From DAOUTW01 sp964523575 (GTDB lineage: Bacteria > Zixibacteria > MSB-5A5 > GN15 > JAAZOE01), in assembly GCA_964523575.1 (NCBI GenBank), contig CAZGAV010000001.1:1-64000 (forward strand): a stretch of 64,000 nt of DNA, in the 5' to 3' direction. Positions 50,239 to 59,754 of this stretch are shown one piece after another. A program made the position numbers and the translations under genes. The notes beneath the pieces were generated by a model that saw only the letters and a list, made by a program, of their open reading frames with translations, was not told the origin of the DNA and ran no database searches. Positions within the stretch are counted from its first letter, which is position 1. Each line of letters opens with the position of its first letter.

Positions 50239-50637
50239 TTACGCCGCCGATTCCGCCCGGTATTCACTCGGGGAGTCGTCGGCTTTGATCTGAAGCATAT
50301 CCTGGATGATTCGCCGGTCGAACCCGAGAGTCATAAGTCGGCCGGAAACGACGATCGGTTTGCGCAGGAGACTGTTGTCCTCGGCGATCATCTTCAGAAT
50401 TTCGGGCCGATTGCTCAATGACGTATCCAGATCTTTGGTTTTGCCGGACTTGCCGTTGGAACTTAAAAAATGAGCCAAATCGAAATACCCCAGAAGATTG
50501 GAAAGCTGTCTTTCGTTCAAGGGCTTAAGCCGGATATCATGAACCTGCAAAATTATATTGAATCCCTTGAGAAATTTTTCGACTTCGGCGCAATAAGGGT
50601 CCTTGGCGTCCGTGTACAAGGTTACCTTCTTTGACAT
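50239..50637 (-). CDS. ArsC/Spx-like thioredoxin-fold protein
   Basis: A 132-residue protein, start 50637 with GGAGG upstream. KVTLYTDAKDPYCAEVEKFL at the N-terminus keeps one Cys in the ArsC position, but there is no CxxC or extra resolving Cys nearby. LLRKPIVVSGRLMTLGFDRR matches the ArsC/Spx C-terminal motif. It is paralogous to the Cys-free protein at 12103-12510. Spx proteins bind RNA polymerase, so pairing with a sigma factor gene is suggestive of a redox-linked transcription role (inference). Confidence 0.75.
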   Translation of the reverse strand: MSKKVTLYTDAKDPYCAEVEKFLKGFNIILQVHDIRLKPLNERQLSNLLGYFDLAHFLSSNGKSGKTKDLDTSLSNRPEILKMIAEDNSLLRKPIVVSGRLMTLGFDRRIIQDMLQIKADDSPSEYRAESAA

Positions 50638-50771
50638 TGATCCTCCGTAATTGCCGCTTCCGTTCTGACCGTTCATCTGCCGGTGCCCATGATCGTTTGA
50701 TTTTTTATGAATTCCGGCCGATCCCGTTTTTAGTTTGACAATAGACTTTTTCAACTGTCCTCATTTCCGTC

Positions 50772-50943
50772 AACAATTCTGACAATCGTCGACAATTCGT
50801 GTTACAGGTTCCAAGGGTGGCGGATTGTATAGTCTTGAAAACCCGGCGGTGCCTTGTATCTCAATCAATGTTGTCGAGCGATGTTGTAAGCGATGTTGTC
50901 AGGCGAGGTGTCTGGTCAAGTTGTCCCACAAACACCGCCGGGT
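50772..50943. repeat. Short repeat clusters and a long inverted repeat upstream of the sigma-factor operon
   Basis: ACAAT occurs at 50773, 50782 and 50792 (9-10 bp apart). ATGTTGT occurs at 50868, 50881 and 50893 (12-13 bp apart), with a fourth GTTGT at 50920. The second cluster sits within an inverted repeat ACCCGGCGGTG (50841-50851) / CACCGCCGGGT (50933-50943), perfect over 11 bp, and the right arm is followed by CTTCTTTATTT. The 440-bp gap (50638-51076) has no other gene. It may hold regulator sites for the sigma-factor operon or a structured RNA. Confidence 0.55.
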
Positions 50944-51076
50944 CTTCTTTATTTCAAACCGGATCAAATAAGGTCACCGGTCAAGAACCGACTTAACAAC
51001 TTACACCATCAATAACGGAGTTTAAATGAAATCGACAATGAGAAGTAATCACGTATTTGACTACGTAGATGATTAA

Positions 51077-54000
51077 TTAATGTGATCGAAGGTAAGTGGC
51101 CAAATCGATACTTTTGTTGGTTATTTCCAGCTTTTTGCGGATTTGTTCCCGGTGTTTCATGACCGTAAGTATAGACAAATTAAGAGATTCCGAGATTTGC
51201 TTGGATGACATGCCTTGTTTTATCAGCTCACAAATCTCCGATTCCCGTGATGAGAGCTTAGCAAAGCGCCGCGTATAGTCATCCATATCTTTGCCCAAAA
51301 TAGACTGGAAAACATCTTCCAGGTTCTCAAAGGCGGCTTTGGAGCCCGAGGGCGCCATTTCCTTGAATTTCTTGAGAAAAGGCTTAAGGGCTCGCTCGAC
51401 TTCCCGGTACACCTGCTGTTTATAATCCTGTCTCTGGCCGTCGATATGTTCAAGGATTTGATTTAGAGCTATGTTCTTATTTTTCAACTCCTTACGTTCG
51501 ACGCCCAGCTGTTCGGTCCTTTTTCGAAGCATCTCTTCGGCCAGTTTCCGTTCGGTGATATCGACAATATAGCCCAAATAATGGGTGATTTGGCCCGAAT
51601 TATTGCGCAAAATCGTCGTATAATCGGCGATCCAGATCGTTGCGCCGTCTTTTCTGACGATTCTAAAAGGCTGATGTGAAAAATTATCGACGCCGCTTTC
51701 GCTGTAAGCCTCGATTTCATTGATAAAGGTTTTAGCGTCCTCCTCCAAAAGGATATCAATGAAAGAAGTTTTCCCGGAGAGGAGTTCATCGGCCGAATAG
51801 CCCAAAACCTGGCTGATGTTGGGAGAAACGTATTCCGCCGGCCAGCCCGGATTGTTCTGTAATTTGAAGACCACGACCGGCCCGGCAATAAATGTATTAC
51901 GTTCCTGTTCAATCACCTGCGCTTTTCTGGCGGCGTCCATTTCGGCCTCTTTACGGGCCGTGATATCGCGAATCAAGACAATAACATGGCTTTCCGGTGA
52001 CTCCTTTTCGCCCCTGATGGCCGCCGAAATTTCAAACCAGCACAATCCTTTTGGGGTTTCAAGACTGTACGTGCCGCCGCTACTCTGCCCGTCTATCAGA
52101 GCCTCCTCGACGGCCTCCATAACGACCAGGGCCGCATGTTCTGGAATGCATTCGCTCATTTTTTTGCCCAGAAATTGTTTGGGGGGCAGATACAATAATT
52201 CCGGATCAGGCGCCCGAAAATCGAGAATACGTCCCTCGCGGTCGACCTCGAACAGCAGATCCGGCAGAGCATTCATGGTCGCATCGAGCTGTTCGTGGGC
52301 GGTACGCAGATCATGCTCGGCTTTTTTGCGAGCTGTGATATCCCTTATAATAACCAGATCGGCCAATTCCCCGTCGTATCGAATCCGGGTACCGGCGGCT
52401 TCACAAGGAACAATAGTACCGTTTTTGGCTACCAGGTCTATAACGAAGGCCTTGCTCGACTGCGATTTCATATGCCTTTCAGCGTACCGCCGGCGGATAT
52501 TATCACGGTCTTCTTCTTTGACCAGCTTCAAGAAATCCAGACCATTTTCGATATCCTGCTGAGTGTAGCCGAATAATTCGGTGAAAGCCGGATTGATCAA
52601 CTGATAGAAGCCATCCTTGACGATGATGACGGGATCGGGACTCAAGTCCACCAGATTACGATATTTTTCCTCGCTTTCGCGAAGAGCCATTTCGGCTTTC
52701 TTGCGGCTGGTAATATCACGCATAAAGCCGATCATACCGACAGCCTTACCGGTTTCGTCATGGAGCAGGGAATTGTTCATATAACTGGGGAAGACCGTGC
52801 CGTCGCGCCGCTTATGCCATATCTCACCGTTGAACTGGCCCTTATCCATGATCTGACGGTTGGCCGCTTCGACTTCCGGTAATTGAGCCGGGGTATGAAA
52901 TATCGACAATTTCTGCCGGAGTAGTTCCTCGGGGGCATACCCATGCATATCGGCAATGGCCTTGTTGACATACAATAACCGACCCTCAAGATCGACCAGG
53001 GCGATGCCCTCATTGCTTTGCCTAACAATCGAGGAGAGAAGCTGAAGATGCTGTTCGACTTCCTTCTGGCGGGTAATATCGGCGATATATCCTTCCAAGG
53101 CGACCAGTTCCCCTTTTTCCGAGAAGACGCCGCAACCCTGCTCCCAAACCCATTTTTCGCCGCCGTCTTTGGTGCCGATGCGGTAAGTAAGCTGGAAATG
53201 CTCCTTTTGCTTCAAGGCCTGTTGGACGCGATTCCATACGTCCTCACGATCGTCGGGATGAATAATATCATTGTATGACACAACGGCGTTTTCGACGATC
53301 TCGTCTACTTCGTAACCGGTCAATTTCACACAGCCGTCGCTGGCGAATTCCATGGTCCAGTTGCGGTCGTTACGGCATCGATAGACCATACCGGCCAGGT
53401 TATTCATTAGAGTTGACAGGGCCCGGCGGCTTTCCCTGATGACTTTTTCGTCTCTTTTACGCTGGGAGATGTCGCGAACCAGACCCTGAACAACCTCATG
53501 TCCCCCGATCTCCAGAATACCCGAGGAGACCTCAGCCGGGAAAATTTCGCCGTTCTTTTTCTGAAAATCTATCTCAAAATTGATGTGGGCTTCTTTGAAA
53601 ATTCTTTGAAAGGCCGCCCGGCTGACCTCCGCCGCCGACGGCGGATGCAAATCGGCGATAGACATGGTCAGCATGTCTTCGCGGCCAAAGCCGAATAATT
53701 CCAGGGCCTTCCGATTGACATCGAGGATTTTGCCTTTGAGGTCGTGAATCAGGATGGCGTCGTGTGAATTATGGAAGAGGTTGCTGAATTTCTCTTCGCT
53801 TTCGCGCATAGCCTGTTCATCCCGCTTGCGTCGGGAGATATCGCGCACGATGGCCAGGATAGCCCGGTGCCCCTCGTGAGTAATGAGGACGGCGTTGATT
53901 TCTACAGGGATAGTATCGCCGTTTTTATAAAGCAGGACGGTTTCGTATCTCTGGGAAGTTTCCTGGCCGGTAATCTGTAAATTATATTTTTCGACCACAC

Positions 54001-55024
54001 GGGCCAGCTCGTCGGGGTGGATGTAATCCACGAACGGCGTATTGAGGCCTTCCTCGACCGTGTAGCCGACCATGTCAGCCAACCGCCGGTTGATGAATTT
54101 CAGGATACGGTTCTGAATTATGCAGATGCCGTCATTGGCTCGTTCGACGACATTACGATATTGCTCTTCGCTTTCACGCAAGGCATAGACCGTGCGGGCG
54201 ATTTGGAGATCTTCCCGGAGGTAGTCGATGCGCAGGTAACGGGCTTCGGGGCTTTCCCCCAGGGCCTTTTCGATAATCAGGTGTAGTTCCCGTGGGATAC
54301 GAGGGTTATTGCGCACCAGCGTCGTCAGGCCATCGGCCAGAATTCGGGACGTATCCCTCCCGGTTCCGCTGAAAGGAAGTTTGCCGGCGAACATCTCGAA
54401 GATAATAACGCCAAGGCTGAAAATATTCGCGCTGATATCGTTTTCGCGGCCGCCGCCCAGCTCCGGCGCGGCATAGCTGCCAAGGCCGCTCATTTCGCCG
54501 GTCTCATCCCGGTCGCCGGTGCTTTCGATAAGCAGATGTCCGAAGAGAAGGAGTTGCACCTGATTGGTTTTGCTGACAGCTATGCTATCCGGCCTCAGGT
54601 CGCGATAGATAATCCCGGCCTCGTGCAAAGCTTCCAGTCCGGAGCAGATGCGGATAGCGATATCCAGACCCTGGCTGACCGACAGGCTCCCTTCACGCAG
54701 GATATCGAATAAAGTTCGCCGGCCGACATACTCCATGACCACATAGGGTCGCCCTTCATACTCGGCGACCTCATAAATATGCAGGAGATTGGGATGACTG
54801 ACGGCGGCCAACTTTTGCGCCACCCGGCGGAACGCGTCCCTGATTTCCCGATCGGCGACATATTTTCCGGGCAGAAACTGCAAAAGGACATTGCGATTCA
54901 GGTTGTTGTCATGGGCGACATAGACATCTTCGGGATATCCGTGCAAAGCCTGATCGGTAATCGTGTACCGCGCTATTTCGGTGCCTTCTTTAAGGGCCGC
55001 TTTTGAGTTTCGCTTCGTTGACAT
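51077..55024 (-). CDS. Pseudokinase-(PAS)7-LuxR signalling protein
   Basis: A 1315-residue cytoplasmic protein. Residues about 15-270 are a Ser/Thr kinase-like domain with catalytic residues lost: the ATP-anchoring Lys is Gln49 (VLLQFLP), HRD is YRD (140-142) with the later Asn replaced by Ser147, and DFG is LFG (160-162). It is therefore probably a pseudokinase. Seven PAS/PAC units follow (about 283-1160), most ending in an I-x-D-I-[ST]-x-[RQ]-K type linker. A coiled-coil-like stretch precedes a C-terminal LuxR helix-turn-helix (about 1250-1315; LSSRESEICELIKQGMSSKQ). No histidine kinase domain is present. ATG 55024 is preferred over 55054; neither has a strong ribosome binding site. Confidence 0.87.
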   Translation of the reverse strand: MSTKRNSKAALKEGTEIARYTITDQALHGYPEDVYVAHDNNLNRNVLLQFLPGKYVADREIRDAFRRVAQKLAAVSHPNLLHIYEVAEYEGRPYVVMEYVGRRTLFDILREGSLSVSQGLDIAIRICSGLEALHEAGIIYRDLRPDSIAVSKTNQVQLLLFGHLLIESTGDRDETGEMSGLGSYAAPELGGGRENDISANIFSLGVIIFEMFAGKLPFSGTGRDTSRILADGLTTLVRNNPRIPRELHLIIEKALGESPEARYLRIDYLREDLQIARTVYALRESEEQYRNVVERANDGICIIQNRILKFINRRLADMVGYTVEEGLNTPFVDYIHPDELARVVEKYNLQITGQETSQRYETVLLYKNGDTIPVEINAVLITHEGHRAILAIVRDISRRKRDEQAMRESEEKFSNLFHNSHDAILIHDLKGKILDVNRKALELFGFGREDMLTMSIADLHPPSAAEVSRAAFQRIFKEAHINFEIDFQKKNGEIFPAEVSSGILEIGGHEVVQGLVRDISQRKRDEKVIRESRRALSTLMNNLAGMVYRCRNDRNWTMEFASDGCVKLTGYEVDEIVENAVVSYNDIIHPDDREDVWNRVQQALKQKEHFQLTYRIGTKDGGEKWVWEQGCGVFSEKGELVALEGYIADITRQKEVEQHLQLLSSIVRQSNEGIALVDLEGRLLYVNKAIADMHGYAPEELLRQKLSIFHTPAQLPEVEAANRQIMDKGQFNGEIWHKRRDGTVFPSYMNNSLLHDETGKAVGMIGFMRDITSRKKAEMALRESEEKYRNLVDLSPDPVIIVKDGFYQLINPAFTELFGYTQQDIENGLDFLKLVKEEDRDNIRRRYAERHMKSQSSKAFVIDLVAKNGTIVPCEAAGTRIRYDGELADLVIIRDITARKKAEHDLRTAHEQLDATMNALPDLLFEVDREGRILDFRAPDPELLYLPPKQFLGKKMSECIPEHAALVVMEAVEEALIDGQSSGGTYSLETPKGLCWFEISAAIRGEKESPESHVIVLIRDITARKEAEMDAARKAQVIEQERNTFIAGPVVVFKLQNNPGWPAEYVSPNISQVLGYSADELLSGKTSFIDILLEEDAKTFINEIEAYSESGVDNFSHQPFRIVRKDGATIWIADYTTILRNNSGQITHYLGYIVDITERKLAEEMLRKRTEQLGVERKELKNKNIALNQILEHIDGQRQDYKQQVYREVERALKPFLKKFKEMAPSGSKAAFENLEDVFQSILGKDMDDYTRRFAKLSSRESEICELIKQGMSSKQISESLNLSILTVMKHREQIRKKLEITNKSIDLATYLRSH

Positions 55025-55145
55025 GATTTCGCTCGCATATGCGGAGCACTCCATACAATCGGACGGTCAGGCGGAGTGCCAGAGTGACACAAATATAACC
55101 CTGAAAAGACCCGGAAGCAAACATAATCATCCGCTTTTTTTATTC

Positions 55146-55174
55146 TTGCCAGGTATCTATGATATGGGTAAAAT
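55146..55174 (+). promoter_or_regulatory. Promoter upstream of cydAB
   Basis: TTGCCA (55146-55151), 17 bp, TAAAAT (55169-55174), five of six consensus matches in each box. cydA begins 125 bp past the -10. The leader holds no obvious structured element. Confidence 0.55.
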
Positions 55175-55298
55175 TAGCCAATCAAGAAAGCATTCCCGGC
55201 GTTTCCGGCGCGAAAAACTACCATGAATCGGGCAGATATTCATATCGGCCCGTTTACGGTGTCCGGAGTGCGGAGATTGCCGCAGAGGAGGCCAGCGA

Positions 55299-56645
55299 AT
55301 GGATCTGGAGCTTTTATCGAGAATTCAATTCGGCCTGACGATTGGTTTTCATTATATCTTTCCCCCTCTGAGTATCGGCCTGGGGTTGATCCTGGTGATC
55401 ATGGAAGGCCTTTACATGAAAACCAAGAACGAGCTTTACCACCATATGACCCGTTTCTGGGTCAAAATATTCGGCCTGATTTTCGCTATGGGTGTGGCCA
55501 CCGGCATCGTCATGGAATTCCAGTTTGGCACCAACTGGGCGTCATATTCGCGTTTCGTCGGTGATGTTTTCGGCAGTGCCCTGGCGGCCGAGGGTGTCTT
55601 CGCTTTCTTTCTGGAATCGGGTTTTCTGGCCATTTTGCTTTTCGGATGGGACAAGGTCAAACCTCGAACCCATTTCATCGCGACCATTCTGGTGGCTTTC
55701 GGCGCCCACTTTTCGGCCATCTGGATCGTGGTCGCCAATTCCTGGCAACAGACGCCGGCCGGCTATCATCTGGTGCCCTTCGGCGACACCATGCGGGCCG
55801 AAGTCGTTGATTTCTGGCAGGTGATTTTCAACCCTTCATTCCTTGACCGCGTCAGCCATGTCTATATGGGGGCCTGGCAGGCGGCGGCCTTTTTTGTCCT
55901 CAGTGTCAGCGCCTATTACCTGCTTCGGAAAAAGCACGTTGATTTCGCCAAAACCGGGATGAAAATCGCCCTCATCGTCGCCGTCGCCGCCTCGCTGATG
56001 CAACTGGTGACCGGAGATATCAGTGCCAAGAAAATCGCAGTAACCCAACCGGCCAAACTGGCCGCCTTTGAGGGGCATTATCCCGCCAGCGCACCGGCCG
56101 GACTGTATTTATTCGGCTGGGTTAACGCCGACAATGAAGAAGTTACCGGCGTCAAAATTCCCGGTTTATTGAGTTATCTCGTAACCGGCGACGCCGAACA
56201 GCCGGTTACCGGTTTGCAGGCTTTTTCGCCTGAGGATCGTCCGCCGGTCAACATCGTTTTTCAGAGTTATCACCTCATGGTCGCGATCGGTTCTCTTCTG
56301 ATATTGCTCAGCCTGATCGGGCTTTTCACCTGGTGGCGTAAGACTCTGTTCACCAGCAGGTGGCTGTTGTTCATATTCGTTTTCGCCGTTCTGTTGCCCG
56401 AACTGGCTAACCAACTGGGTTGGTTCTCGGCCGAGATCGGGCGGCAACCATGGATTGTGTATGGGCTTATGAGAACTTCGGAGGCGCTCTCGGTCAGCGT
56501 CGATGCCGGTCAGGTGTTGGCCTCATTGATCATGTTTACCCTGATTTACCTTCTCCTGCTGGTGCTTTTCCTGTTCCTGCTCGACCGCAAAATCCGTACA
56601 GGGCCTGAGGGTGAACCCGAAAGCGTGGAGGGGCAGAGAGCATGA
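55299..56645 (+). CDS. cydA: Cytochrome bd quinol oxidase subunit I
   Basis: A 448-residue membrane subunit that binds hemes b558, b595 and d and oxidises quinol. The N-terminus MDLELLSRIQFGLTIGFHYIFPPLSIG carries the conserved heme-ligand His (break after MDLELLSRIQFG). GRQPWIVYGLMRTSEA is the GRQPW family signature. The Q loop between about residues 250 and 320 is short, as in CydA forms lacking the E. coli-type insertion. AGGAGG-type site upstream; overlaps cydB by 4 bp. Gives high-affinity oxygen reduction. Confidence 0.95.
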   Translation: MDLELLSRIQFGLTIGFHYIFPPLSIGLGLILVIMEGLYMKTKNELYHHMTRFWVKIFGLIFAMGVATGIVMEFQFGTNWASYSRFVGDVFGSALAAEGVFAFFLESGFLAILLFGWDKVKPRTHFIATILVAFGAHFSAIWIVVANSWQQTPAGYHLVPFGDTMRAEVVDFWQVIFNPSFLDRVSHVYMGAWQAAAFFVLSVSAYYLLRKKHVDFAKTGMKIALIVAVAASLMQLVTGDISAKKIAVTQPAKLAAFEGHYPASAPAGLYLFGWVNADNEEVTGVKIPGLLSYLVTGDAEQPVTGLQAFSPEDRPPVNIVFQSYHLMVAIGSLLILLSLIGLFTWWRKTLFTSRWLLFIFVFAVLLPELANQLGWFSAEIGRQPWIVYGLMRTSEALSVSVDAGQVLASLIMFTLIYLLLLVLFLFLLDRKIRTGPEGEPESVEGQRA

Positions 56646-57670
56646 CTTTTACTCTGGATCTCAATACCATTTGGTTTATGCTGGTCGGCATTCTTCTGGC
56701 CGGATACGCCATTCTTGATGGCTTCGACCTCGGTATCGGCGCTCTGCATCTGCTGACCAAAGAGGACGGCCAGCGCCGCCTGATGATAAACGCTATCGGT
56801 CCCGTCTGGGACGGCAATGAAGTCTGGCTGGTGACCGGCGGCGGCGCCATGTTCGCCGCTTTCCCGGAAGTCTATGCCTCGGCCTTTTCCGGTTTCTATA
56901 TGGCCTTCATGCTTCTCCTGCTGAGCCTGATTTTCCGGGCAGTGGCCATCGAATTTCGAAGCAAAAGGCAATCGCCGGTCTGGCGGCGGACATGGGACGT
57001 CAGTTTCAGCGTCAGCAGTATCGTCTCGGCTCTGCTGATCGGCGTCGCGCTGGGCAACGTCGCCCGAGGCATTCCCTTAACCGCCGACCATGAATTCGCC
57101 AGCGGTTTCTGGAGCCTGCTCAATCCCTATGCCCTGATCGTCGGTATCACTACCGTGGCGCTGTTCATGATGCATGGCGCCATTTACGGCGTCATGAAAA
57201 CGGAAGGCGAATTGCAGGCCAAAATCCGGGGATGGGTCAACAACACTATCATTTTCTTCATTATCTGCTATGCCGTGACGACGATTGCGACTCTGATCTA
57301 TATCCCGCATATGTCGGCCAACCTGAGAGCCTTTCCGGCGCTTATAATCATCCCGATTCTCAACATGCTGGCCATCGCCAATATTCCCCGGGAGATTCAT
57401 CTCGGTCGCGAATTCCGAGCCTTCCTGTCGTCCTGCGCCTCCATGGCGGCCCTGCTGACATTGTTCGGGATAGGGATGTTTCCCAATATGCTTCTTTCGT
57501 TTCCCGATCTGACCAACAGTCTCAATATTTACAATGCCGCCTCGTCGCCCAAGACGCTTGAAATTATGCTGATCATCGCAATCATGGGAATGCCTCTGGT
57601 GGTCGCCTATACCGTCAGTATTTACTGGATTTTCCGGGGGAAAGTAAAACTCGACGCTCACAGCTATTGA
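56642..57670 (+). CDS. cydB: Cytochrome bd quinol oxidase subunit II
   Basis: A 342-residue subunit with about eight membrane segments. GYAILDGFDLGIGAL at about 19-33 and IGPVWDGNEVWLVTGGGAMFAAFP are diagnostic of CydB. It pairs with CydA; its ATG overlaps the cydA stop (ATGA). No cydX-like gene or cydDC is visible nearby. Confidence 0.95.
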   Translation: MTFTLDLNTIWFMLVGILLAGYAILDGFDLGIGALHLLTKEDGQRRLMINAIGPVWDGNEVWLVTGGGAMFAAFPEVYASAFSGFYMAFMLLLLSLIFRAVAIEFRSKRQSPVWRRTWDVSFSVSSIVSALLIGVALGNVARGIPLTADHEFASGFWSLLNPYALIVGITTVALFMMHGAIYGVMKTEGELQAKIRGWVNNTIIFFIICYAVTTIATLIYIPHMSANLRAFPALIIIPILNMLAIANIPREIHLGREFRAFLSSCASMAALLTLFGIGMFPNMLLSFPDLTNSLNIYNAASSPKTLEIMLIIAIMGMPLVVAYTVSIYWIFRGKVKLDAHSY

Positions 57671-57698
57671 AAAATAGACAGCAGTATAGTCCGGAAGC

Positions 57699-58112
57699 CT
57701 ATAGCTGGTACAACATCAGATAAACCGCAATTCCACTCAGGGAAACGAACATCCAGACCGGCCAGACCCACCGGGTCAGACGCTTATGCCGCGTAAAATT
57801 CCCCTTAAGAGCGAAAATCACGGCGGCGATGATAAACGGCACCATGACTGCCGCCAGAAAACTGTGCGGGATAAGAATGATAAAATAAAGGGTTCGGGTC
57901 CAGTCATGGTGCGGGTAGAGCACGGACCCGACGGCTCGATGATAAATAAGATATGATGCTAAGAAGAAGGCCGACGAAAGGAGGGCCGCGATCATGAACT
58001 TCTTATGAATATTCGGCTGTCTTTTTTTGATCTGAATATATCCCAGCAGAAGCAAAATGGCGCTGAGGCCGTTCAGGACGGCGTTGACGGTCGGAAGGCT
58101 GGACAGGCTCAT
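57699..58112 (-). CDS. DUF420 family membrane protein, oxidase-assembly associated
   Basis: A 137-residue protein with four membrane segments. NIHKKFMIAALLSSAFFLASY and HDWTRTLYFIILIPHSFLAAVM match DUF420 proteins, which include the CtaM-type factor needed for heme-copper oxidase maturation. Conserved His residues (IHKK, YHR, HHDW, ILIPHS) may bind copper or heme. It is the last gene of the oxidase operon, 4 bp after the SCO gene, which supports an assembly role. Confidence 0.87.
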   Translation of the reverse strand: MSLSSLPTVNAVLNGLSAILLLLGYIQIKKRQPNIHKKFMIAALLSSAFFLASYLIYHRAVGSVLYPHHDWTRTLYFIILIPHSFLAAVMVPFIIAAVIFALKGNFTRHKRLTRWVWPVWMFVSLSGIAVYLMLYQL

Positions 58113-58116
58113 ATGA

Positions 58117-58710
58117 TCAATCGGCCAGAAGCCGCAGGTCCTCTCTCAGTTTCGCGACACTACTGCGATTCATGCCGTCATAGTAGCCTCGTATGCGGCC
58201 CTGAGAATCGACCAGGGCGAAACGAGTCGTGTGTCCCATCGGCAGGCCCTGGGCCGGAAGCATAAATCCCTTTTCGCACAATTGGACGACGTCGGGCATC
58301 GGCCCTCTAAGAAAAATCCATCGGTTGTCGCTGACGCCGACGCTGTCGGCATAGGCTCGAAGTACCGGCAGGCTGTCTCTTTCGGGATCGACCGAAACCG
58401 AAACGATGCGGATCTGATCGGTGCCGTCCAGCGAACGATAGAGCTCGGCCATATTGCCGTTCATGACGGGGCAGACGGCCTTGCAAGAGGTGAAAAAGAA
58501 ATCGACGATATTTATTTTCCCGCTCAGATCGGATCGCCCGAAAGCCTGCCCGTTCTGGTCGATCAACTCGAAGGCGGGAACTTCTCCCAGTACCGGCAGG
58601 GTTCCGCGCGAGGCTTCGGCCCACCAATTAACGGCGAAGGCCAACAGGGCCATCAAAACCAGAGTTGGTAAGATCCATCTCAACATCGGCATCATACCTG
58701 TCTTGCTCAT
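58117..58710 (-). CDS. SCO1/SenC-type copper chaperone
   Basis: A 197-residue protein with an N-terminal membrane anchor (about 8-28, MLRWILPTLVLMALLAFAV) and a thioredoxin-fold domain facing the periplasm. The copper ligands are the two Cys in FFFTSCKAVCPVMNG and the His in GLPMGHTTRFALVD. It metallates the CuA site of oxidase subunit II. The start overlaps the ctaA stop (ATGA). Confidence 0.92.
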   Translation of the reverse strand: MSKTGMMPMLRWILPTLVLMALLAFAVNWWAEASRGTLPVLGEVPAFELIDQNGQAFGRSDLSGKINIVDFFFTSCKAVCPVMNGNMAELYRSLDGTDQIRIVSVSVDPERDSLPVLRAYADSVGVSDNRWIFLRGPMPDVVQLCEKGFMLPAQGLPMGHTTRFALVDSQGRIRGYYDGMNRSSVAKLREDLRLLAD

Positions 58711-59639
58711 ACCGTCCTCCTTTCATATCGCAGGGCCGAGAACACCAGAATCAAGACGCCCAGAAACAGGCTCGACAGAAGTAGGTGATAAAGCTGAAGC
58801 AGGTCGGGAACGCCGGTCAGCATCAGAAGGACGCCGATTATCGCCTGTGCCGTGGCCAGTATGACCAACAGCCAGGTGGTTTGACTCAATAGCGGCGAGG
58901 TCGTCCCGAAATGCCTGATAATTCTGACGCATACCGCCCATGAGATCAAAGTTACGATGATGCCCAGAACGGTGTGGACGATATCGATGGCGCCGATTTT
59001 TCCCAGCCAGGCCGATTGCGGCAAGAGGGGGAATTGACTGGCCGTCTGTTCCAGGGCCGTCCGCACCTCGGTGCCGAGGAAAACCTGCAGGATTGAAACT
59101 ACAATCAGACCCAATATCCAGAGACGGAAGCCGCCGAAGGCGCCGCCGTCAACGGGGGCCGGGCCGCGTTCCAGGTAATAAGCCTGCTGGGTGGTGTAAA
59201 TCATGAGGCAGGCGATGATGAAAGCCACGCCCATGTGGATGGATACCAGAAGCGGCTCCAGATCGGCTGCGATCATTCGTCCGCCCTGCCAGCCGAGGTA
59301 GGCGACCATGAGCGCCGCCAGCACCGAGGGAACCCAGATGCGAGGGTAACGGATCATTCGCGCCAGCGCCCATATGGCGGTGATGGCGATCAGCAAACCG
59401 ACCACCATCCCGATCAAGCGGTTTACGTATTCGATCCAGGCCAGAACGAAATTGAATTGAGCGGGATCGATGTCGGCCGGTAATTGCCTGATATTGGTCG
59501 GCGGAAACCAGCGGCCGAAGCAGGTCGGCCAGTCGGGACAGCCCAGGCCGGCGCCGGAGATGCGCACCAGTCCCCCGATGAAAATCTGAAAGTAGGTGGC
59601 CACCGTGGCGGCCAGCGCGAACTTCTTGAATTTTCTCAT
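58707..59639 (-). CDS. ctaA: Heme A synthase (COX15/CtaA family)
   Basis: A 310-residue membrane protein with eight predicted segments. LVRISGAGLGCPDWPTCFGRW carries the conserved Cys pair of bacterial CtaA (split here as GLGC and PTC). His residues in the paired helices (VNRLIG, SIHMGVA, DIVHTVLG, LLQLYHLLLS) fit the two heme sites, although some usual His appear replaced by Asn in the first repeat. It converts heme O to heme A for the oxidase. No ctaB is in the window. Confidence 0.92.
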   Translation of the reverse strand: MRKFKKFALAATVATYFQIFIGGLVRISGAGLGCPDWPTCFGRWFPPTNIRQLPADIDPAQFNFVLAWIEYVNRLIGMVVGLLIAITAIWALARMIRYPRIWVPSVLAALMVAYLGWQGGRMIAADLEPLLVSIHMGVAFIIACLMIYTTQQAYYLERGPAPVDGGAFGGFRLWILGLIVVSILQVFLGTEVRTALEQTASQFPLLPQSAWLGKIGAIDIVHTVLGIIVTLISWAVCVRIIRHFGTTSPLLSQTTWLLVILATAQAIIGVLLMLTGVPDLLQLYHLLLSSLFLGVLILVFSALRYERRTV

Positions 59640-59754
59640 TTTATCACCATTTTTTAATCAGTCGGCGAATTGATTGAATCGACCCGTCGGCCGGGTCGTA
59701 TTGCCTGCCCGAACCCGCATTCGAGGTTGACCGAATCATCTCTGAAACGGCCGG

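Noticed and set aside
50868..50930. ATGTTGT repeats with TTGTCCCACA as a replication origin with DnaA boxes
   Set aside because: No exact DnaA box, no dnaA/rep gene nearby, too few repeats.
51077..55024. Annotation as a functional Ser/Thr kinase or as a hybrid histidine kinase
   Set aside because: Catalytic Lys and DFG Asp are replaced, and no HisKA/HATPase domain follows the PAS array.
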